DNA of 64,000 nt, taken from NCBI RefSeq assembly GCF_001039355.2, contig NW_019776043.1, positions 21,583-85,582 of the forward strand, written 5' to 3'. Within the stretch, counting starts at the first letter, position 1. Each line of letters opens with the position of its first letter. Of this stretch, positions 47,545-58,142 are shown one piece after another. The notes under the pieces were generated by a model, which searched no databases, had not been told where the DNA came from, and saw only the letters and a list, made by a program, of their open reading frames with translations. Source of the DNA: Lingula anatina (Eukaryota; Brachiopoda; Lingulata; Lingulida; Lingulidae). The translations under genes were made by a program, and so were the position numbers.

Positions 47545-49846
47545 ACTGCGTACATGTACATGTAGATGGGAATATTACTGCATTAATATTATGCTTTAAA
47601 TTCTCTTTTATTTTCCTTTGGATAGGCACCACAAAATAGAACTTATCATTTCCACATGTTGAGACAAATGCAACTTCTTGTTATCTTGGTCTATCACATG
47701 AATAGAAGTGGGTCGAGTTTTAGTGTCATTTACATATAACAGACAGGCAATTTAACTTTTACATATAAATATAAGGTAAAATCCCCAAGAGACGTCAATA
47801 TCCGAAGAAAGAAGAATCTCTTTTTTCATCCTTTTCTAACATCCTTTTAATAGTCAATGTGCATTCGCCTTGAAGTGTATATTATTGCACAATTACCTGC
47901 ATTTCGCAATAAAACGAAGAGTGTTATAACTTTCACATTAGCGATAAAAGAGACTCTGAAGTGCCGGTATATTTATTTGAATTTGAAGTTTCAGTTTGGT
48001 TTGAAATTTAGAATGGGGTCGACGGGGATAAGGCATTGGCACTTGTGGATGAGGCAAACTTTCCGTTAGTTGGCTGTAAATAGAGCACTTGCTTGTAGAT
48101 GTGGCTTAAACTATATATATATTTCCTGTCTGAATAAATGGATCAAATGAATAAACTGTAAATTATTTGAATGTATCCTTTGAGAAAGCTTTCTCTTTTT
48201 TTATCATTTATTCAAACTATCCACACTTCTTACGATTATGTAATTCATCATCCAAAAGCAGTTTAATGGACAGTTTCCGATTAAAACTATTAAGATGGAT
48301 TATACATGCTTAATTAAATCTGTTATTAATGACAATAAAATTAAATCAATTAAAATTATTAGATTTTTTCTGGTAATCCGCTTATCTGTTAAAATAAAGT
48401 ATGCATTACAGAAAATAGACGTTACAAGTTTTATGCCATCAAAAAAAAATTAAGTCGGGAAATGGCAAAACGGTTAAAGTCATAGAGACATTAGAGACAA
48501 CCGCCCCCTCCCCTTTTTGCTATTGAAAAAAAAGAAAACATACTTTCCAAAAGTCCAATAAAAGATTGAGTGCATCGTTCAACGGACGACGCTGTACATA
48601 CAGCTATTTTGGGGAGAAAATACCGTTTTCGGTTTTGGGATTTTCTCTATATCGGAGATAGTTATCTAAATGAATTAAGGGGCATCATTAAGCTGGGTGC
48701 AATCGAGTATCAGCTAGCCTTACCGTACACGACGCACTGTGTACACTAAGATTATAACTTAGACCGTGGTAATGCTAGATAATTGCAGTAGTTGTGATAT
48801 CGCATTCAGGTACACTCGAATCTTCTACAAAGGGTTGATCAATATATAGACGCCATCTGATTTATAAAGTAGCAGTAAAACGAAACAAAAGAATCAATCG
48901 TGAGATAGCTGCCTGCTGTACTTCACTTTAAGTAGCCTTCCTTTTAAAATATTGATGAACTATCTAAAGGAATACTTTCTACATGTTCGAGGAAACGTTT
49001 GAAAATGCTTATTTCACAAAAATATAGATAAGAAAATGCACATCCACTGTTCTTCCACTGGTTGCTGTATGTTTCGATATCTAGGCCTGTGATATAAGTG
49101 AATGCACAGTACTATAACCAAAAGAACATTCTCTTTAAAGTCTCTTAAGTTGCTTTTATCAAATTTTACATCCACATGCCCTAGAATATCGTGGACGAAA
49201 GCGCGCTCATTGTTTAACGTCATCAATATGGCCGCTATATCACATATAACTGAAATACGAGATACCGCAGTCATGAAAATTGCCGCCACCAACCGAACGG
49301 CCTTTTGCTTACAAGACTTGCAACAACATATATCTTTGCAGAGGCAAATCCAAGCCACAATTGCTCTAATCTCTAGAGACACCGTTGATAATAATAAACT
49401 TACAATTCTTGACCAGAAAGCTCGATTTGATGTTGTTTTGCTTCGAACTAAACATGATCCAGTCAAGAACATATTTCTTGTCAAAATTGCCAAAGGAAGG
49501 TCACCAAAAGAAACCTGAAAAAAACGTTATATCATCGCCGATATCTGATTGTATTGTCAAATCCATGTTACCGTCCCTCTTATATTTCACTATTATGACG
49601 ATTGAATGGATGATCTGTCCGACATATAATACAGTTTCGATGATACAAAATACTAAATAACAAGTGCCCAAACGCGCCGTCAGTCCTGGGTCATCTGGTT
49701 CTTGGTCATAGAAGTTGTATTCCAAAACTTCTTCGTATGCCAACTAGTCGGTGATGACATCAAAAAATTTTAATACAAAACCAATTATGAAGAAAACGAT
49801 GTATAGATTGGCTTCACATTTCCTCTTCTTTCCTGTGTGCGCCATC
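47545..49846. repeat. segmental duplication block, copy (partner 25440-29163)
   Basis: It begins in sequence equal to the neuropeptide 3' flank and continues through the empty MITE site at about 48722 into the truncated minus-strand pseudogene. It is diverged by many substitutions and small indels. Confidence 0.85.
49128..49846 (-). pseudogene. membrane-protein family, copy 4 (truncated)
   Basis: The minus strand starts at an ATG at 49846 and reads FFDVITD, then a TAG in place of Trp (49746-49744), then LAYEEVLEYNFY. A frameshift follows in a T run near 49520, after which MFLTGSCLV resumes in another frame. Reading stops near 49128, where the sequence jumps to what lies downstream of copy 1 (GATATC...GGCCTRTGATA). 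The whole C-terminal region has therefore been deleted. Confidence 0.82.
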
Positions 49847-50059
49847 CCCACTAACCCAACTTGTGATCGAGTACTTTATATAACTAATCTGTCAGTTGTC
49901 GCGACTTAAATTATAGGGAAAAATTAAATCATCACACCGTTTATATGTCACTATTGACTTTTCTTAATAAGGCTGGGAGCTGGAATAGCAATTAGTCTCG
50001 CTACAGCATGGCAATCAATCGAAAATAAATAATAATTCATATTTTTCAACTGTCAATGA

Positions 50060-50280
50060 TCACGTTTGTTCATACCGAACACGACAACGGGACACGCCCC
50101 CACAACCACCGCCGTTTTCCACTGAGAGCCTTGTTAACCGAAAGACAAACATCGGATGCAACACAATCTGAAATGGGTATTTAATTCTGAACAACACTTT
50201 GAGAGTATGTGACGTCGTTTATCACCTTTTCAAAACGATTCGGTTGATGTGACTTTAGAATTTCAAACGAATATACCGAA
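50060..50280 (+). pseudogene. membrane-protein family, copy 5 (ectodomain fragment)
   Basis: Scrambled but ordered pieces match the mucin-like and following region: 'accgaacacgacaacgggac', 'aacaacactttgagagt' and GTGACTTTAGAATTTCAAAC. Deletions and frameshifts leave no usable frame. Confidence 0.75.
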
Positions 50281-50426
50281 TTAGCCAAGCACGCCTTTTC
50301 CTGGTGTTGAGTAGAAAACAGAGAAGCTGGGGACAAATAGAACGTGCTAACCTGTAAATCTGAATTTATACATCGAGATTCTCCGTGGAACGAATACGCA
50401 TAATTAGCGTGCTTGGCTAATTCGGT
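50275..50426. repeat. 20-bp inverted repeat around a flipped 3' flank segment
   Basis: ACCGAATTAGCCAAGCACGC (50275-50294) is matched perfectly by its complement at 50407-50426. The sequence between them is the reverse complement of the normal 3' flank seen at 59911-60010, while both sides run in the normal direction. Confidence 0.85.
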
Positions 50427-52500
50427 GACAGCACACGTAGAGTTAGTGCACAGAGGCTAGGTCGACAGATTTCATTGTGAACGTTCTCTAAGATTTTAAA
50501 GGAAACTATGTGTATTGTCCTTAGTTTAAAGCTAAGGTACAAATATTCTAAATTTGTAAAAAAATACCAAAGCGTTCTCTTTTTATTGACTGAAAAAAGA
50601 AAATGATACCTTAACTTCTCACGGCGACAAAATTAACTTATATCGTGGTCTTCATGAAAAGACTGTCATCTTTAATTAATTGTTTATGTTGGACAATTGG
50701 TTGATTTTTTGTTTAATTATGCCTGTAGTGAGACAACAGTTGAGCAGCAATCGTGAATCAGAATTTTTGGACTGAATTTTCTTTTAAGAATAATAATTAA
50801 AATGATCGTTTTCCTAACATACGTTCGCCCATGGATAGGATACATCTTTTTACTGTTTTCTGTTACGATAAAAATCAAACGTGTAAAAGAAAATGATAAA
50901 AAAATCTCCTTTTTTGATGAGCTGGAAATTTTAACCCGTTTCCAGATCTTTATTTACAAAAGATGTATATTTTACACGATGAGGTGGCAGCATTTTGTCT
51001 TCTAAATCATCATTACACAGGTAAGTCTTTTTCATACAAGCATTAACAGAAGTGTAATGTTTCAATCAATTAACGAAACAGGTGGCAAGTTAGTCCCCAT
51101 AAGCAAAAAGCATTGTCGTTATGATATTATGATGTAGTGGAGTATTATCCTGAAACAAAATTGCTGATCATAACGAGCACATGAAATTGGAATGTGTTTT
51201 TGTATCCGGAATTTCCTTTCTACTAATTGATAGTCAGCATTAATATATATTTTCCTGTTAATTTGGAAATAAAAATGGCTATCCTGTAGTACATGCAGTT
51301 ATCTAACTGAAAATAAATACGTTGACGGTGTGCAATTACTGCATATCCTTATCTACGCAGTTATATGCCCCTGGATATCACGTGTTCACTGAATGAATTA
51401 TGTAAATATTTCTAATTAATCCTTCGAGTAGAGTTTTGTAAGCAAAAAAGTAATTACAGCAGCAATAATTAGCAGCAGTAATTACAGACAGTTATAATTT
51501 TCCTTCTTCCCCTTCTCCAGCAATATGCACCATAGGAGCCTTTCGAAAACATTTGACGGCAGCTGGACTTTGAGATAAAGATAGTGTAGGGGGCGTACCC
51601 AGCACGTGTTATTGTATCTTTTTTCAAGGGCTACTGCTGTATCTTTGTTGACGTGTCATCTACAAATCTGCACCAACGCCTGGGCTTTCCTTGGCACTCA
51701 TGTAACTGGATTAAGTGCCAGCTTGGAAATTGTATTCAAAATCGGCGACGATGAGATCTGTTCATTATTTATTTCAGCCTTACCATGAAAAAAAAAAAAC
51801 CCAAAAATCCCACCAAAATACACCCAACTTGTCACACATACATAAAATCTTGATTATCTACTTAAGTAAACAATTCAACCAAATGAATGAAGATTAAACG
51901 AAGCACACTTTATAAAGGACACACATGAAGCCAAAAGTATGTATGGCCTTGTGCCAGAAGGTGCCTGGACATCTGGATATCCCTCTTTGTTCACAACAAA
52001 TATTTTGCTTTGTCCCATCAGTTTTATTACTGACGTTTTGTCCGTGAAACTGTTATTTGGACAGATACCCACATGGCCATTCACGATAAGATGACTGACA
52101 CGCAGCAATAAAATGAAATAATCAAAGTATTTTATGGTTTATGTTTCATGGAAGTTGGTCACTTCAGGTGGGTCCCATAATAAAGTTGATTTTTAACGCA
52201 ATCTCTCAGCTGGCTGCATCTTTTAAAAATCAGTGATGATGAACTTGATTGGGATCCTTCATTATTAACCAAGGGTAACTAATATTAGCCAAGATATATA
52301 TACGTACAGAAATTAGTTAAGACTAGGTGTTTGACGTTACACACTGTGTCACATGTTCTTGTTGAAGTTCAGCAGCAGCACAATAACCGATGGTTGTCAA
52401 AATCGTATTGATGGCACACGTAGCTTTCAATGTCATTTTGGTACTTTATATATTAAAACATTGAATGAAATCCACAATATTAATGGACGTCTTAAACCAA
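50427..52500 (+). repeat. 3' flank module of the array, copy at 50.4-52.5 kb
   Basis: It matches 35340-36930 in order, from GGTCGACAGATTTCATTGTG-type sequence to the 'ggaagttggtcactt' segment near 52150. No coding exon was recognised. Confidence 0.7.
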
Positions 52501-52599
52501 AAATCAATCTGTTATGGTCAGTCTTTTTTTAAGTTTTGTATTCTCATTGTCATCTACAGCACGGGTAATAATGATTTTCACAAAAAAAAAAACCTTAAA

Positions 52600-53154
52600 G
52601 GTTGAATTTTCCATCTTGGTCCAGTTGCTTTCGTTTTTGGCAAGCCCCACCTCAGGTGGATTCTTGTACGTTAGCTATAGCCTCTTATGGTGCCTTCCAG
52701 TGCCGACAGCCTCGTTGATTTCTTTGCTAATATATCAGCTTTTAAGCAGCCACACCAACCTGCCCTCCCCCCCCCCTCCCCCCCCCCCGTCTTCCCCCCT
52801 CTACGGCTGCCATTCCATAAAGATCTCGTGACAGGGCGCACTATATTGCGTCCTCTGATACAGTTCAGGTTATCAGTTAATACGTTAGCTTTTACCCCTC
52901 TTTTGTTTATTTTGATAACAGGCACGTATCAGCGTATTTCAGTTTGGATTGATTATCTCGACAGTTAGACTGGTTAGCATACGCATAGAAAATTTATTTC
53001 TCAAAAGGGTTTCGTTTCGGACATTTCGACCCGTCGCATCAGTAAATTTGCTGGACCGACAGGGAATTTAGACCTACCGATATTTGACCGGCGCCATTAG
53101 TAACCACTGAATTGTCATAAGCCTCACAAAGTTGAGTTGGTGGGTGTGAACATA
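52600..53154 (+). repeat. 5' flank module of copy 6
   Basis: The poly-C-containing segment at 52615-52810 recurs at 55958-56130. The last 200 bases before the gene match those before copy 7 (ATAGAAAATTTATTTCTCAA; 'gacagggaa' and 'taaccactgaatt'). Promoter elements are presumably here but none is obvious. Confidence 0.65.
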
Positions 53155-54891
53155 ATGAAGAAGTGCCGCATTCCGAGGAAGTGCGAAGTCATTCTATACT
53201 TCTTCTTTCTTGGAATTAGTCTTTTATTGACTACTGCCGATGTTCTCACTGACTGGTTAGCATACATAGAAATTAAAGAATTCGATTTCTATTATCAAGA
53301 ACCGGGTGCCCAAGGACTGACGTCTCATTTGCACAACAGTTATTTGGCATTTTGTATAATCGGAACTATAGTATATGCAGCTCAGCTCATACATAGCATA
53401 TACTATTTAAAGGTAATCTGCAAATATCGGAGCTCTGACGAGTTAAAAAAGAAATTGGAGTTACAGTCAAAAATTGCACGTGTAATAACAATATTTGAGG
53501 AATTATTTGAAGACCTTCCTTTGGCAATTTTGACATTAATAATGTTCTCGACTGGATCATGTTTTGTGCGGAAAAAAATTACATCAACTGCAGCTTTCTT
53601 GTCAAGACTTGCAAGTTTGGCATCAGCTTTTGCAAGAGCAGTTGTGCCGGCGGTTAAGCTCTTCAAGATGTTTATTAAAAAATTCGGAGGCTCGCTTAAA
53701 AAGTCATTACGGAACAAAAAATATTGGTTATGTGCATACTTGATTAGCATAAATCTGACTATGATTGCTTATGCAGTAATTATTCTGGATGGAATAGCCA
53801 TTAATTGGATGATAAACTATGATCGCACCATTGTCGACGACATTCTACGAACTTTTAATATAGACAACAACTCAACAGCTGCCAGTTTCACATTCGACAA
53901 AGGGACGAAATCAGCAGGTTGGATTGATTCCGAGACTATGTTTAACCTGACATCCATAGACAGTGACGCTGATACTGCAATACTGGCCAGGACCAACATC
54001 AACTTTCCACACCCAGCTTATATGAAGGTGAATAAATCTAGCAAGTTAGAACGAGTCGCCATATTGACCTACGCCAGTGTTGTTTTTGAAGCTGGATCAG
54101 ATGGTGTGGACATAAGACTTCCGTGTAACTTATTTGGTATCCATAACAACGCGACAAACACATCGACTGCTCAAACAAGGGCGTTCACAGAGACAACTCC
54201 GACCAGCCATTCCTCGAGCCAGTGGACGGGGAGAATAACGGGAGTCACTTTAAACCAACGGACAAATACAGAACTGACTCCTGTCAATAACATATCAACA
54301 AGCTTGGAATATCCATTCAATTCAACACATTTGTCCGTACCGAACACGAAAACGGGACACGCCCCCACAACTACCGCTCCGTTTAGAACCGATAGCCTCA
54401 CTTTGTCAACCGAAAGCCAGGCATCGGATGCAACACAGTCTGGAAATGTTTCTTCAATTTGGAACAAGACTTTGAGAACATGTGACGTCGTTTTCCACCT
54501 ATTGTACATTACAAAAATGTCTGCAATATTCTACGACTACAAGATAGAGACCCGAAGTTCGCCCGACGAGTGTAATCTTCAAAATGACCCAGTCGATGTA
54601 ACTTTAGAATTTCAAACAATTATGCCGGATGCCAACGTTTCTGAATGGAAGCCCAGCGCTTCACCCAGCAACGAAAAATTATTCTGTGGAACCAGAAAAC
54701 CGTTTAGACTTGACCTTGGCCATTTCAAGACTTGCTACGCCGATTCTGCGCTCATTTCCAAAAACAAAATCAAGTTCTGGGAGATACACACCAGTGGGGA
54801 AGAGGTAGATACGTATCAGTGCTTTGACGTCGGACATTGCAAACGGATGACTTTAGGTGCAGCAACATTAGTAACTGTAATTATAAATTAA
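53155..54891 (+). CDS. multi-pass membrane protein with mucin-like ectodomain, copy 6 (intact, stop-loss)
   Basis: One open exon encodes 578 residues from the conserved ATG at 53155. It has TTADVLTDWLAY, FYYQEPGAQGLTSHL and the LFEDLPLAILTL segment. Its middle part (about residues 140-245 of the protein) is clearly different from all other copies: KKFGGSLKKSLRNKKYW replaces the Cys/Lys-rich loop, and the last hydrophobic segment differs. The C-terminal 300 residues are again nearly family-identical. The usual TGA after CKRMT is TTA, adding 12 residues (LGAATLVTVIIN). Whether the tail matters is unknown. Confidence 0.85.
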   Translation: MKKCRIPRKCEVILYFFFLGISLLLTTADVLTDWLAYIEIKEFDFYYQEPGAQGLTSHLHNSYLAFCIIGTIVYAAQLIHSIYYLKVICKYRSSDELKKKLELQSKIARVITIFEELFEDLPLAILTLIMFSTGSCFVRKKITSTAAFLSRLASLASAFARAVVPAVKLFKMFIKKFGGSLKKSLRNKKYWLCAYLISINLTMIAYAVIILDGIAINWMINYDRTIVDDILRTFNIDNNSTAASFTFDKGTKSAGWIDSETMFNLTSIDSDADTAILARTNINFPHPAYMKVNKSSKLERVAILTYASVVFEAGSDGVDIRLPCNLFGIHNNATNTSTAQTRAFTETTPTSHSSSQWTGRITGVTLNQRTNTELTPVNNISTSLEYPFNSTHLSVPNTKTGHAPTTTAPFRTDSLTLSTESQASDATQSGNVSSIWNKTLRTCDVVFHLLYITKMSAIFYDYKIETRSSPDECNLQNDPVDVTLEFQTIMPDANVSEWKPSASPSNEKLFCGTRKPFRLDLGHFKTCYADSALISKNKIKFWEIHTSGEEVDTYQCFDVGHCKRMTLGAATLVTVIIN

Positions 54892-57800
54892 AGGGATCTT
54901 TCACAATGAAATGTGTCGACATAGCTGGTGCGCATTCATTCCACGGAGAATCTCGATGTAAGAATTTATATTTACAGGCTAACACGCCCACTTTCCCCCG
55001 GCTTCTCTGCATTCTACCGAACACCAGGAAAAGGCGTGTTTTTTATTGAATTCGATAAAAAAACACTCCAGGAAAAGGCGTGTTTTTTATTGTATTCAGT
55101 CAGAGTCCCCATAGAGTAAATGCCCAAAGGCCAGGTCGACAGATTTCATTGTGAACGGTCTCAAAGTCTTAAGAGTGTGTGATTTGTCGTTCCTTTTAAA
55201 GAGTATGGCACAAAAGTTAGAAAGGTTTAGCATTTTTATTTATCAAAAAAATTCAACATTCTTAGGTTATAAAAACATCAAAACGTTCTATTTTTATCAA
55301 CTAAAACAACAAAGCATACCTTAACTACTAATGTCAACAAAAAGTCTGATATCGTGGTCTATAAAAAATGCCACCATTAAATTATCATTTGCTTATGTCA
55401 GACAATTAATTGATTTTTGTTTAGTTGTGCCTGTAGTGTGACAGCAATTGAACCGTAATCTGGAATCAAAGATTTTGGACTGAATTTTCTTTCGTAATAA
55501 TTATTTTCCAAACATTCGTTTGTCCCATGGATAGGATACATTTTTTTTATCTTTTCAGTTAAGATGAAAAATACAAAAAATCAAACGTGTAAAACTTAAT
55601 TTTCATCAAGAGGCATCATCTGCTCATTTAGTTATGAATTCCATAAAATTTAAACTTCAACGCAAATGTAAAAAAGGGATAAAAGTATTCTACGTCTTTG
55701 AAGAACTGGAAATTTCATCCTGTTTCCAGATCTTCATTTACATAAGGTATTTTACACAGTGAAATGGCAGTATTTTGTTTTATAAATCACTACACGTTTT
55801 ACCGAATGTATAAATAAGTTTTTCATTCAAGACGTGTAATGTTTCAATGAATTAACACAAGTGGTTGCAAAACAGTCCGCATAAGTGAACGGCATTTTCG
55901 TTTGGATAGAATGATGTAATGCAGCTTGAAGTGTTGAAATCGAAGTTATATTTTGCTCCAGTTGCTTTCGTTTTGGGCAAGTCCCACCTTCCGTGGATTC
56001 TTGCACGTTATCTAGTCTCGTATGGTGCCTTCCAGTGCCGACAACCTCGCTTGATAATATCTTTGCCAATATATCAGCTTGTAAGCAGCCACACCAACCT
56101 CCCCCCCCCTCCCCCCGTCTTCCCCGCTCTCCGGCTGACATGACATGTGTGCACTATAGTGCGTCCTCTGATGCAGTTAAGTTTATCAGTTTACACTTAC
56201 CCCTTATCCATCTTCACCATTGCTAGGATAATCATTTACCAATCTACAGAAAATCTATAGAAGAGCAGTGCCTATTTGTATTTTGCTTTTAATGACATGC
56301 ACGTATTGATCAGAGTTCTTATTCGCTGTGTGCAAACATGAACATATTATCTAGATAAGTAATATCCACAGTGGACATAAATTAATTTTAAGGGTTGTTT
56401 TTCTCACAAGAGGTCTTCCTTACCCATTGAGGTCTCCCACTGAAACTATTTGATAGTATGCATGTGTATTACCCCAAAAAAGTTTTGTTATGTCTATGGT
56501 TCTATGAACAGTGCATCTTAGAGAGCGCCAGTGTTTCACTTTACGTGGATATATCGTCGCCCATGATAAAAAGTCCGCTTCTCGTTCACTTTACAGGTAA
56601 GGCTTTGACCCATTTAGGTCAGACCAACCCTAACCATTATAACTAAATGGAGGGCGGACTTTCTATAACGCTGATTCTCAGTTTCGTTACACCGGGAATG
56701 TCGTCTAAGGGCTCATTTCCATTGAAACTATCTGTCTACGTAGATCAATCCGACTCTGCACGGGCTCTCACTAAATGCAATCAGTTTAACATGTTAACAC
56801 GCCTCCTTTTCTACCCAACCTACTAGAAAAGTTAATTGGGTCAAACTTTTCACTAAACTGATAATAAATTGAATGAGATAGGTCCAGATCTACCAACCTA
56901 CGCGTTAAGGTTGCTTATTCAGATCTATATTCTTTTCAGTCATTTACCCATAAGTTTTCCCCCAACGGAATCACCGTTATTACCATTAAAAAAATCAAGT
57001 GATTCTTTAGGGGTTTCTACAGACTTGACATTTAATATGGAATATTTTTTCTAAATCATTTTTCATCAGTTTTTTCCTATTTTGCTGACTGACAAGTGAA
57101 AATAAGGGATTAAAATAGTGTTTTAATAACTTTTAATTATCTCTTTGATATCTTTCAGATTCTTCAATGCAGTAGTTGCCGACATATTGATACTTTTTTG
57201 ACAGAACCATGCTTTGCCAAAGCCAAGCTTTGACCTGCCCAAAGGAGCACTACCCAATTAAATCACTGCAAATTACATAAAGCAGCAGCGCAACAAACCT
57301 GGCATTCAGTTAATTGGAAGCGACACATCTGACTACACACTTCTCCATTCACTCACTTACACGAGATCGGAGTTTTTTTTTAAAAAAGAATGCATTTTTT
57401 CCTAGGCATACCTTCGAAACTGAAATATTCCATATTAAATGTCAAGTCTGTATATGTGTGGGTAGAGTACAAATTTAACAGGGTGGGGGCGCAATTTAAA
57501 ACCTCGATAAGATTAGTATATTTACAAAGCCACAGACTCCATGCACGCACACCCCATTTATTTCATGCATTCGTTACAACTTCATCGTGCCATAAAATAC
57601 AAAATAATTAAAATTTCGGCATTTTGGGCTAAAGTACATATCTTAGAATATATATATAGTAGGTAATTAAGTACAGAGCAGCGGCCTTGACTACTAACAG
57701 ATAAACCGAGCATGCATTTTGAATATACAAATTGAAATGCACATTTATTTGCATCAAGTCCAATGAAAAAAAAGAAAGTTAAATTTTCATACGACGAAAA

Positions 57801-57950
57801 TGAAACTTTCCAGATACAAAGTAGGAATATTACAATCACAATGAATTGTTTCTACGACCTTGACAAGCTCGCAGTAGACCTACAGACTCTCGACTCTCTT
57901 CTTGGAACCAACGCATTTTTAAGTTAAGAAGCACGATTGGCACTCGTTAT
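54892..57950 (+). repeat. 3' flank of copy 6 and spacer
   Basis: It matches 44600-45500 and, in part, 35400-36000. A short local duplication of 'aggaaaaggcgtgttttttattg' lies at 55025-55100. Beyond 56700 the sequence is mostly unique, with a 29-bp inverted repeat listed separately. No gene is seen. Confidence 0.6.
57019..57451. repeat. perfect 29-bp inverted repeat, 375 bp apart
   Basis: The arms are 57019-57047 and 57423-57451; the left arm begins ACAGACTTGACATTTAATAT. The similarity stops abruptly at both arm edges. It could be an element's ends or a small inverted duplication. Confidence 0.8.
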
Positions 57951-58142
57951 TTGCAGTTTTTGTTGATAAGCTCAACAGTTAGGCTGGATAGCACACGCAT
58001 AGAAAATTTATTTCTCAAAAGAGTTTCGTATCGGACAATTCGACCCGTAGTATTAGTTAATTTGCCGGACAGACAGGGAAATTAGGCCTACATTTGACCG
58101 ATTTTGTAACCACTGAATTTTCATAGTACTCACAATTTTGAG

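Noticed and set aside
52514-52968. Proline-rich or glycine-rich small proteins
   Set aside because: They arise from a poly-C tract and are not kept in the paralogous segment at 56.1 kb.
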